Positions 1 through 5,549 of a stretch of 5,549 bases of DNA are shown in pieces. This DNA comes from Methanobacteriota archaeon (GTDB lineage: Archaea > Altiarchaeota > Altiarchaeia > IMC4 > QMZM01), in contig CAIYYO010000062.1 in NCBI GenBank assembly GCA_903930485.1, positions 1 to 5,549 on the forward strand, read 5' to 3'. Made by a program: the position numbers and the translations under genes. The first letter of the stretch is position 1. Every line of letters begins with the position of its first letter. The notes beneath the pieces are model-generated. The model was given only the letters and a program-made list of their open reading frames with translations, ran no database searches and had not been told where the DNA came from.

Positions 1-1
1 A

Positions 2-1033
2 TTTTTTGCCCTCGATGTTCACGCTCATGTCCTCGCCGGAAAGCTTCATGTGCGCCGTAAGGTCATAGTCGGACCTGTCCGATATGCCGAGTATCTCTAT
101 CTTGCCGTAGGATTCGCTCATGTATTCGACGTCCCAGGTGTCGCTGGAATAGAACGCGCGTTCGTCGTCTTTGTGCTGGCGTAGCTGCAGCCTATCGATC
201 GGTATGCCCATCTCTTCGAAGAGCTGCAGGGACCTTCCGAGGAAGTAAGCGATGAGCTGAATCTTTATCACGCCGCTTGAAGAGGCTTCGCCGATCGTCG
301 ACGATAATTCGGTCCCGTCTTTGGTCATGATCTTGGTCTTGATGGAAGCGACCTCGGAAAAATTTTCAGCCTTTTTATTGTCCGGGTCGACGAAATACTG
401 TAGCTCTGCCTGGTTGAATTCCCTGAGACGGATCATGCCCTGCCTGGGGGATATCTCGTTCCTGAAGGAATGGCCTATCTGCAGCACGCCGAAGGGAAGT
501 TTCTTCCTCGCCACCTCCCAGAGCCTCCTGAACGCCAGATAAGTGGTCTGCGCGGTCTCGGGACGAAGGTATGCGGTCTTCCCGGGGTTGCCGACCTCTG
601 TCTTGAACATCAGGTTATAGTTGTAGACCTTTCCAAGTTCGCCCTTGCATTTGGGGCACGTGATGCCTTCCTTGTAGATGGTCTCGTGTAGCTCGTCAAG
701 CTGTTTGCCTGCGCATGAGATGTGGAGGTGCTCTTCCACCAGATGGTCTGCGCGGTAGGGTTCGCCGCATTTAGTGCACTCGGTCAGCATGTCAGAGAAA
801 TTCTTCACGTGCCCTGAGGCGATCCACACCTGCTCGGGGGAAATGGTCGGGCACTGGACCTCCATGCATCCTTCGCCGATGACGTAATACTCCCTGATGA
901 GGTCTTCGACGTTCTGCTTGATCCTTGAGCCGATCGGGCCATAATCGTAGAAGCCTGAAAGCCCGCCGTATATCTCGAAAGACGGGTAGACGATTCCGCG
1001 CCTCTTCAAGACGTCGAGTATCTCCTTTTTCAT
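2..1033 (-). CDS. glyS: Glycyl-tRNA synthetase, archaeal/eukaryotic alpha2 type (N-terminal part, truncated by window edge)
   Basis: This class II aminoacyl-tRNA synthetase charges tRNA-Gly with glycine in the cytoplasm. The frame is open from the ATG at 1033 to the window edge, giving 344 residues. Archaeal homologues usually run to about 550-600, so the C-terminal anticodon-binding domain and class II motif 3 lie outside. Visible landmarks: an N-terminal YDYGPIGSRIKQN segment (residues 29-41, motif 1 region); a zinc-ribbon-like insertion with CTKC at 86-89, C107 and CPKC at 126-129; RPETAQ at 157-162; and motif 2, FRNEISPRQGMIRLREFNQAE, over 190-210. The insertion and motif 2 wording fit the archaeal single-chain enzyme, not the bacterial alpha2beta2 form. 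The start is well fixed: an in-frame TAG (1046-1048) lies five codons upstream and no other start intervenes. There is no strong Shine-Dalgarno sequence; a TATA-like CTTAAA about 24 bases upstream suggests a leaderless or short-leader message. RPETAQ is followed by TTY rather than the familiar GIF. Confidence 0.95.
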   Translation of the reverse strand, partial: MKKEILDVLKRRGIVYPSFEIYGGLSGFYDYGPIGSRIKQNVEDLIREYYVIGEGCMEVQCPTISPEQVWIASGHVKNFSDMLTECTKCGEPYRADHLVEEHLHISCAGKQLDELHETIYKEGITCPKCKGELGKVYNYNLMFKTEVGNPGKTAYLRPETAQTTYLAFRRLWEVARKKLPFGVLQIGHSFRNEISPRQGMIRLREFNQAELQYFVDPDNKKAENFSEVASIKTKIMTKDGTELSSTIGEASSSGVIKIQLIAYFLGRSLQLFEEMGIPIDRLQLRQHKDDERAFYSSDTWDVEYMSESYGKIEILGISDRSDYDLTAHMKLSGEDMSVNIEGKK

Positions 1034-1053
1034 AGCACTCTTTACCTATAAGG

Positions 1054-1060
1054 GTTTAAG
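1054..1060 (-). promoter_or_regulatory. Possible archaeal TATA-like element for glyS
   Basis: On the minus strand the gap before glyS reads GAAAAAGCCTTAAACC. The CTTAAA core is centred about 24 bases upstream of the ATG at 1033, with a purine-rich stretch (GAAAAAG) just upstream where a BRE would sit. This spacing would place transcription initiation at or very near the start codon, consistent with a leaderless mRNA. The match is to a loose consensus, so it stays tentative. Confidence 0.35.
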
Positions 1061-1069
1061 GCTTTTTCA

Positions 1070-1087
1070 ATCAAATAAAAAAAGAAT
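1070..1087 (-). terminator. T-rich tract, probable archaeal terminator after the repeat protein gene
   Basis: Starting 11 bases after the stop codon of the 1099-3036 gene, the minus strand reads ATTCTTTTTTTATTTTGA, containing a T7 run (1077-1083) and a second T4 run. Archaeal RNA polymerase terminates at non-template oligo-T tracts without needing a hairpin, and no stable stem is evident here. The tract lies between this gene and the glyS promoter candidate, supporting separate transcription of glyS. It is seen directly; the termination function is inferred. Confidence 0.45.
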
Positions 1088-1098
1088 TGTTTACTTTT

Positions 1099-3036
1099 TC
1101 ACTGGTGCAGTTCCCGCCTGTCTCGCTCCGCCTTCTTCATCTCCGCATCGATCATCGCCTTGAGCTTCTCTCTTTCCATCTCAAGCTCCTTAAGCCTTGC
1201 CGCGTCACCCAGTCGGTCTTCTTCATGCTTGCGCCTGACCTCTTCGGCGAATTTCCTCTTCTCTGTATCCAGCTTCTCTTTGTCGCTTTTCTGCTTCTGG
1301 ACCTTCCTCGCGCCCCAGACGATCATGACTAGGACGATGGCCGCAACGATGGCTCCGATGGTTATCTCGATGTTCTTCTCGCCCTCTTTTTTATCTAAGA
1401 TCTGCCGGTCCTGGTTCTGTTTTATCAGGGTGTCGGCTTTTTTTATCCCTTCAAGGAAATTGATGGCCTGGTATCCGGCTTTGGCGCTGGTCGCGCCTTT
1501 TATGGATTCCTCGTATCTCCTGTTCGTGAAATCGTTCTGGGCCTGCTTCATCAGATCGTCGGCGCTCTTCTTTTTTCCAACGCTTTCAGAGATCTTTGTC
1601 TTCTGTTTGTTGCAGTTGTCTATGCCCGTCTGGTACTTTATATCGGTATAAGCCTTCAGGGCCTTGTCGAGCTCCAGGCTTGCGTTCGTATAGTCTGCGA
1701 CCTTGTAGTATCTGCTGTAGTTGGCAAGGTTCGCTTCCGCCGCCTTCAACTTAGCTATGCAGACGTTTATCTGGTATAACAGGGTGTCGGATTTGAACAC
1801 GTCAGGCTGGTCGGATATCTTCTGAAACAAGGATCTCCCGTCGTTGGCAAATTTGCTCGCGTTCCTGCATTCTCCTTTGGTGAAGAGGCCCTGGGCAGCC
1901 GTATAAAGGTCGTCGGCCTTCTTCCTGGTCGCGATGTTCCCTTTTTCCGTAGCTATCTCCGCAAGCCTTGTCGCGCAGTCGGCCACGAGCGCCTTGTAAG
2001 CGTCTTCCTTGTCCCCCCTCCCCAGGTTATGCGCCCAATCCTTTAGCTTTAAATAGATCGCGTCAGCAAGGTTGAAGGACTTGATGGCATTGTCGAAGTG
2101 CTTAACCTTCTCGGCCTCGTTCTCCATGCGCGTCCCCCTTCCCAGCAATTCCTCGTTCTGGCCGTCCTGGAAGTATTTCGCCGCCGCCTGCTTCGATGTC
2201 TCCTCCATCCGTCCTATCTCGTTGTTGGAATTGGTGATTACTTCCTGGGCGTCTTTATAGCCCTGTATGAAGTTTATCTTGCTGTAGAGGTCCCTGGCCT
2301 GCATTGCCTTATTGCTGGCGTCGATGTATTGTTCGAAATTCGCGTTATCGTATGCGCTCTTGTATTCCTCTCTCGCCGTCCTCAGGCTCTCGTCAGCGAT
2401 GTTCTGAAGCTCTATGACTTTGTTGTCTATCTCCTCAAAAAGGGCGTTGCATAGCTCTATCCCCTGCTCGTAATCGGTCTCGTTATACAGTTTGAACGCA
2501 TCGGCCCCCAGTTTCTTCGCATTCCCGAAATCCTGCTGCTCATAAAGGCTGTACGCCTTCTGGTATTTAGTGTCCGCATCCTTTATCTTCTGCTTCTTTA
2601 TCTCAAGCAGTGTGTCGGTGATGAGGTTGTCGCATTTGGCGACCCCGTTCTCCCCGTCGAATCCCACGAGGAGCGAGTATTCCTCCTTGGCCCTCTGCGC
2701 CCATAAAACGGTGTCGGTATATTTCTTCGCGACATAGCTCTTATAAGCCTGGTCGTATTTCGCGTCCGCGTTCTTCTTGATGCAGTCGCCGATCTTCCCG
2801 ATGAGGTCCATTGTTTTGCTGACCCCGTCGGCGTCGTTCTCGGTAGTGTAAAGGTTCAGCGCCCTGTTTGCCGAGTCGCTCGCATTCTCGCAGCTTCCGG
2901 CAGTGAAAAGCTTGGTGGCTTCGCCGTAATTCGCATCCGCTATTTCCTTATTGGAGATGGCGCTCGCACAGGCCGTTAATGCGACCAAGAAGACCGCAGC
3001 GGCGACGAACCCGACAAAAAGCCTCATTTTTTTCAT
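1099..3036 (-). CDS. Exported TPR-like repeat protein with C-terminal transmembrane helix and cytoplasmic coiled coil
   Basis: No named family is recognised. The 645-residue product has a signal-peptide-like N-terminus (MKKMR, then hydrophobic 7-22) with LTAC at 20-23, which fits a lipobox; ordinary cleavage after ACASA is also possible. Residues about 32-540 form roughly eight alpha-helical repeats of about 59 residues (near 32-85, 89-146, 152-204, 213-267, 281-355, 372-428, 432-482, 490-537). Each has A-x-x-x-Y at the start of helix A, an A-rich helix B and a third helix often carrying G-V/I-x-x-C. A transmembrane helix spans about 557-574. A highly charged Lys/Glu/Arg coiled coil follows to 645, predicted cytoplasmic. 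N-X-S/T sequons (N51, N185, N392, N451) suit an extracellular location. The start overlaps the upstream stop codon in ATGA, so translation is probably coupled; a second ATG at 3027 (Met4) is an alternative. There is no clear Shine-Dalgarno. The role is inferred as a surface scaffold or transducer partner of the upstream propeller protein. Confidence 0.85.
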   Translation of the reverse strand: MKKMRLFVGFVAAAVFLVALTACASAISNKEIADANYGEATKLFTAGSCENASDSANRALNLYTTENDADGVSKTMDLIGKIGDCIKKNADAKYDQAYKSYVAKKYTDTVLWAQRAKEEYSLLVGFDGENGVAKCDNLITDTLLEIKKQKIKDADTKYQKAYSLYEQQDFGNAKKLGADAFKLYNETDYEQGIELCNALFEEIDNKVIELQNIADESLRTAREEYKSAYDNANFEQYIDASNKAMQARDLYSKINFIQGYKDAQEVITNSNNEIGRMEETSKQAAAKYFQDGQNEELLGRGTRMENEAEKVKHFDNAIKSFNLADAIYLKLKDWAHNLGRGDKEDAYKALVADCATRLAEIATEKGNIATRKKADDLYTAAQGLFTKGECRNASKFANDGRSLFQKISDQPDVFKSDTLLYQINVCIAKLKAAEANLANYSRYYKVADYTNASLELDKALKAYTDIKYQTGIDNCNKQKTKISESVGKKKSADDLMKQAQNDFTNRRYEESIKGATSAKAGYQAINFLEGIKKADTLIKQNQDRQILDKKEGEKNIEITIGAIVAAIVLVMIVWGARKVQKQKSDKEKLDTEKRKFAEEVRRKHEEDRLGDAARLKELEMEREKLKAMIDAEMKKAERDRRELHQ

Positions 3037-3042
3037 TTTTTT
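3027..3042 (-). other. A7-TG-A7 junction: ATGA overlap and candidate -1 slippery heptamer
   Basis: On the minus strand the propeller gene ends AGA AAA AAA TGA, so A_AAA_AAA lies in frame directly before the stop. The next gene starts at the last A of this run (ATG at 3036-3034), giving a 4-base ATGA overlap. A second A7 run (3033-3027) leads to the alternative ATG at 3027. The overlap is certain. Either stop-restart coupling or -1 slippage is possible; slippage would read straight into the downstream ATG as a methionine codon and make a fusion of about 1,200 residues. Confidence 0.6.
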
Positions 3043-4700
3043 CTGATCATTAATACTACCACCAGCAGGACTACTGCGACGATGAGGAAAAGCGACATAA
3101 GCGGGAACATTCCCAGGTCGCCGGACTGCCTGAAGACCGATGAGATGTTCACATTAAGCGGGTTTTGGTTTGTGGCGGGAACGACGCGTATCTTTGCAGA
3201 GAGCGCGGCGCACCTTGAAACGCCTTCGGAGTCGTTTATCCCGGAATAGATGCCCGACGCCTTATCCAGGGTTTTCCTGGCATTGTCCATGTCGCTTTTT
3301 GAAAGAAACGCTTCGGCCTCTTTATATAAAGAGTCAGCTTCCTGCAGCTTGGACGTAATGGCTCTTGAATCGATCTCTTTTCCGAGAACGTCGCACGCCT
3401 TAACGCCTACGGCATCCCCCGCATCTGCATATGCCTTCACCGCTACGGCAAGGGACTTTCTCGCATCGTCGTACTTGCCCATCTCCATAAAGCTTTCGGT
3501 AAGCACGTAATTCTCCCGCCCGTCGTTCGACACCTTTGATCCCACATTCCTCAGAATGTATACGCTCTTGCCTGATGTGGTGACGACTTCGGTGTATCCG
3601 TCATTGTCCAAGTCCCCTTTTACGAATCTGTCGATATGCTTGCCTACGAAAAGCTTGTCCTTTATTTTCCCCTCGACCGTAAGGACGTAAACGTAGTCTC
3701 CCGAGCCGAAGACCAGCTCCTTCGCGCCATCCCCGTCCCAGTCGGAAAAATAGAGCCCGCGGACTATGTCATTGGTCACGTATTTAGCCTTTATGAGGAA
3801 TCTCGAGCTCACGATGTATAAGCCGTTCCTGGTCCCGAGAACAGGCTCCCTGAAGCCGTCCCCGTTCAGGTCGAACGCTTCGGCCTCGACGATGTTGCCG
3901 ACGAGGTTCGTATCGACGGTCTTTTTGTAGTCCTTGTCCAACAGATAAATGTTGTCCTCGTCCGAGATTATCAAAGTCTCCTGCTGAGATTTACCGGTTA
4001 TGCCGCCGGAGATGATCTTCCGGATGCCCTCCCCGACTGTGTAATTCCGAATCAGCGACCCGTCCGGGGTCAAAGCGAATAATTCCGTATAGGAATAAGC
4101 CGTGACGTCATTGCTGCCGCTGGCCGCGTCGTCCACGGAAATGCCGATGACGGATTCATTGATCAAATAGCCCCACTGTATCCTCTCGTAGGAATCCGAG
4201 AGCTCGTAAACCCCGACGGAGTTCCCGCCGACGATCTCCTTATAGCCGTTGCCGTTGGGATCGGTCGCCTTCATCGCGTTGAACATGACGTTCGGATGAG
4301 CCTGGCCCGTCTCCTGCACGTACCTGTTTATTACTTTGCCGTTCGAGTCCAGGATGAACAAATTCCCCTTCTCCAGCTTGTTCACTTCCAGTCCCGTAGA
4401 AAGCACGATCTCCTTCTTGCCGTCCCTGTTTATGTCGGAGACGATGACCGAATCGATGTAAGGAGCCTCGTAGAACCATTTAACCTGCGCTTTGTCCGTT
4501 AAGGCATAAATACCTTCCGACGAGGTCACAAGCACAGTAAACGTCTTGTCGCCTGAGAGGTCCTCCAGAAAGACATCTTTGATGTTCGTGATATTGTAGC
4601 TTCCCATCAATTCAAGGGCTGCATCCGAGCTTGAAACCATGAACAGCGCGGCCAGGAATATTGCGGCAAACGTTTCCTTACGGATTATTTGGGCTGACAT
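3033..4700 (-). CDS. Secreted membrane-anchored FG-GAP/VCBS-like beta-propeller protein with TPR-like repeats
   Basis: The specific function is not recognised. The 555-residue product starts with a signal peptide (basic IIRK, hydrophobic 11-22, probable cleavage after SSSDA at 27). About eight repeats of roughly 43 residues follow. Asp-rich Ca-binding loops begin at D47 (degenerate), D89 (DINRDG), D147 (DPNGNG), D277 (DLNGDG), D320 (DWDGDG) and D363 (DLDNDG), each followed by E-I/V-V and a beta strand ending in Y-x-L-like residues; two loop-less repeats lie near 190-210 and 232-254. This is the FG-GAP/VCBS signature and suggests a 7- or 8-bladed propeller. Residues about 396-505 hold two TPR-like helical units with C436 and C497. 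A transmembrane helix at 531-552 and a terminal RKK anchor it with the bulk outside. Sequons include N36, N181, N219, N489 and N518. The start is fixed by an in-frame TAA four codons upstream (4710-4712); AAGGA precedes the ATG closely. It overlaps the next gene by 4 bases, suggesting an operon and a joint complex. Confidence 0.88.
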   Translation of the reverse strand: MSAQIIRKETFAAIFLAALFMVSSSDAALELMGSYNITNIKDVFLEDLSGDKTFTVLVTSSEGIYALTDKAQVKWFYEAPYIDSVIVSDINRDGKKEIVLSTGLEVNKLEKGNLFILDSNGKVINRYVQETGQAHPNVMFNAMKATDPNGNGYKEIVGGNSVGVYELSDSYERIQWGYLINESVIGISVDDAASGSNDVTAYSYTELFALTPDGSLIRNYTVGEGIRKIISGGITGKSQQETLIISDEDNIYLLDKDYKKTVDTNLVGNIVEAEAFDLNGDGFREPVLGTRNGLYIVSSRFLIKAKYVTNDIVRGLYFSDWDGDGAKELVFGSGDYVYVLTVEGKIKDKLFVGKHIDRFVKGDLDNDGYTEVVTTSGKSVYILRNVGSKVSNDGRENYVLTESFMEMGKYDDARKSLAVAVKAYADAGDAVGVKACDVLGKEIDSRAITSKLQEADSLYKEAEAFLSKSDMDNARKTLDKASGIYSGINDSEGVSRCAALSAKIRVVPATNQNPLNVNISSVFRQSGDLGMFPLMSLFLIVAVVLLVVVLMIRKK

Positions 4701-4703
4701 TTT

Positions 4704-4708
4704 CCTTG
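4704..4708 (-). promoter_or_regulatory. Weak Shine-Dalgarno-like AAGGA before the propeller gene
   Basis: The minus strand reads TCAAGGAAA directly before the ATG at 4700. The AAGGA core ends 3 bases from the start codon, closer than optimal. It supports the chosen start but would be marginal on a short leader. Confidence 0.3.
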
Positions 4709-4730
4709 ATTAGAGAATTAGGTGGACTCA

Positions 4731-4740
4731 ATATATAATG
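4731..4740 (-). promoter_or_regulatory. Probable archaeal TATA box for the propeller/repeat-protein operon
   Basis: Minus-strand sequence CATTATATAT lies about 31-40 bases upstream of the ATG at 4700, inside the 66-base gap after galT. A second AT block (TATATTAAAA, 4741-4750) is adjacent. A TATA centre near 4735 predicts initiation around 4705-4710 and a very short leader carrying AAGGA. Together they suggest the two surface-protein genes have their own promoter, although read-through from galT is not excluded since no long T tract separates them. Confidence 0.45.
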
Positions 4741-4766
4741 TTTTAATATATCCCGTTTCCCTCCGA

Positions 4767-5549
4767 TTAAGGGTTTTTGGAGATCAGGTCCCTGTAATGA
4801 CCGGCGGCCGCCTCAGGAGGCACCGTGTTAATGATGATCCCGCTCCCCAGTTCGAAGCCTGCCCACTTGCTGATCCTCGGGCACACGTCGATGTGGAAAT
4901 GAAGATCCTGGCCCTTAGGAGCACAATGGAGATAGAAATTGTAGGACGGATAATTCAGGCTGGAATCCAACGAGCCTAGAACGTATTTCAAGGCCTTCGC
5001 AATAGACGACCGCTCGTCCGCGTCAAGGAATTCAAGGGATGCAGTATGCCTCTTGGGGACGATCAAGGCCTCGAAAGGGAACCTGGAAGCGTAAGGCGCG
5101 AAGACAGCGACGCGTTCGTCCTCGAAGATCCTCCTATCTCTCTTCACTTCGGCCTTCCAGGCATCGCATAACGGGCAGCTGCAATGCTCCTGCATGTACG
5201 TTTTGAAAGCTGAAGACTCGGCGCTGGCGTCCGGGGGAATGATGGGCAGAGAAACAAGCTGCGAGTGAGTATGCTCGATCGACGTCCCGGCATCCTCGCC
5301 CTGGTTCTTGAAAAGCAGCACATATTTGATAAGCGGATCCTTCTTATTCTCCTCCAATCTTTCGGCATACATGTCCACGAGTTTTGCTATATGCTCCACG
5401 CTAAGATCCCCAAGGTTCTTCTCATGGTCCGGGGTCTCGACGATCACCTCATGCCTGCCGTAAGCGCTCCTACGCGCAAACAACCCGTCGACCGATTCCG
5501 GAACGAACTCCTCAGACGTCGCAGGAAACTTGTTAGGAAAACACCTGAC
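4767..5549 (-). CDS. galT: Galactose-1-phosphate uridylyltransferase-like protein (5' end outside window)
   Basis: This member of the GalT branch of the HIT superfamily would swap UMP between UDP-glucose and galactose-1-phosphate in the Leloir pathway, in the cytoplasm. The frame is open to the window edge and gives 260 residues; the family is about 330-350, so some 60-80 N-terminal residues, with the usual first CxxC, are missing. Visible landmarks, numbered from the edge: FPNKFPA at 4-10, typical of GalT; DH at 41-42, a likely metal-ligand region; HTHSQ at 93-97, with H95 the predicted uridylylated nucleophile and Q97 matching HxHxQ; CPLC at 125-128; VPKRH near 164-168; HFHID at 217-221; and KWAGFELGSG at 228-237. 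The TTG at 5483 is not the start, because conserved residues precede it in frame. HTHSQ differs from the common HPH form. Related nucleotidylyltransferases (ADP-glucose or Ap4A phosphorylases) cannot be wholly excluded. It could feed sugar nucleotides to surface glycans (inference). Confidence 0.9.
   Translation of the reverse strand, partial: VRCFPNKFPATSEEFVPESVDGLFARRSAYGRHEVIVETPDHEKNLGDLSVEHIAKLVDMYAERLEENKKDPLIKYVLLFKNQGEDAGTSIEHTHSQLVSLPIIPPDASAESSAFKTYMQEHCSCPLCDAWKAEVKRDRRIFEDERVAVFAPYASRFPFEALIVPKRHTASLEFLDADERSSIAKALKYVLGSLDSSLNYPSYNFYLHCAPKGQDLHFHIDVCPRISKWAGFELGSGIIINTVPPEAAAGHYRDLISKNP

Noticed and set aside
321..691. Two overlapping 73-codon plus-strand frames
   Set aside because: Both are antisense to glycyl-tRNA synthetase motif 2 and neighbouring conserved sequence, with no supporting signals.
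1160..1651. 163-codon plus-strand open frame
   Set aside because: It lies wholly antisense to the strongly supported repeat protein gene. Its Ser/Phe/Leu-rich product is what the reverse of a Lys/Glu/Ala-rich coding frame gives; no start signal or domain is seen.
2098..2454. 118-codon plus-strand open frame with a hydrophobic product
   Set aside because: Antisense to the helical repeat array. The apparent membrane segments come from reading the complement of Lys/Glu/Asn codons; no promoter or ribosome site is seen.
4240..4479. Minus-strand frame inside the propeller gene
   Set aside because: It is a shifted reading of the propeller gene with low-complexity Arg/Gly/Gln output and no independent signals. 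The main frame has clear FG-GAP repeats across this stretch.
4755..4766. GGAGGG just after the galT stop as a ribosome site for a small gene
   Set aside because: No start codon at suitable spacing opens a frame. The nearest TTG (near 4732) is too far away and out of frame with the propeller gene.
4767..5483. GalT as a complete 238-residue protein starting at TTG 5483
   Set aside because: The frame remains open upstream to the window edge and encodes FPNKFPA, a conserved GalT segment, so the real start is outside the window.

Overview
The window reads as a piece of an archaeal chromosome. Evidence: an archaeal/eukaryotic-type (single-chain, alpha2) glycyl-tRNA synthetase; TATA-like elements a short distance upstream of start codons rather than clear bacterial -35/-10 pairs; a T-rich terminator tract; frequent AGG arginine codons; and two secreted, membrane-anchored proteins rich in N-X-S/T sequons. 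The lineage within the Archaea cannot be fixed from sequence reading alone. A DPANN or other poorly cultured lineage is possible, but that is a guess.

All four genes lie on the minus strand, so transcription runs from high to low coordinates. In that order: (1) 4767-5549, the C-terminal part of a galactose-1-phosphate uridylyltransferase (galT-like), cut by the window edge; (2) 3033-4700, a secreted membrane-anchored protein with about eight FG-GAP/VCBS-like Ca-binding repeats (probable beta-propeller), two TPR-like helical repeats and a C-terminal transmembrane helix; (3) 1099-3036, a second exported protein with about eight copies of the same helical repeat, a transmembrane helix and a charged cytoplasmic coiled coil; (4) 2-1033, the N-terminal 344 residues of glycyl-tRNA synthetase, cut by the other edge. 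No stretch over 300 bases lacks a gene. The two non-overlapping gaps (1034-1098 and 4701-4766) hold promoter-like and terminator-like sequence. No tRNA, rRNA, CRISPR array or mobile element was seen.

The point of interest is the pair of middle genes. They overlap by 4 bases (ATGA), share an unusual helical repeat of about 59 residues with a recurring G-V-x-x-C signature, and have complementary architectures: propeller plus two repeats plus anchor, and eight repeats plus anchor plus cytoplasmic coiled coil. The junction is an exact A_AAA_AAA heptamer directly before the first stop codon, and a -1 slip there would fuse the two proteins in frame. A plausible but unproven reading is a two-component cell-surface assembly that senses or binds something outside and carries the signal or force to a cytoplasmic coiled coil. 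GalT and GlyRS look like ordinary metabolic and housekeeping neighbours. GalT could supply UDP-sugars for surface glycosylation, but nothing here proves that link.
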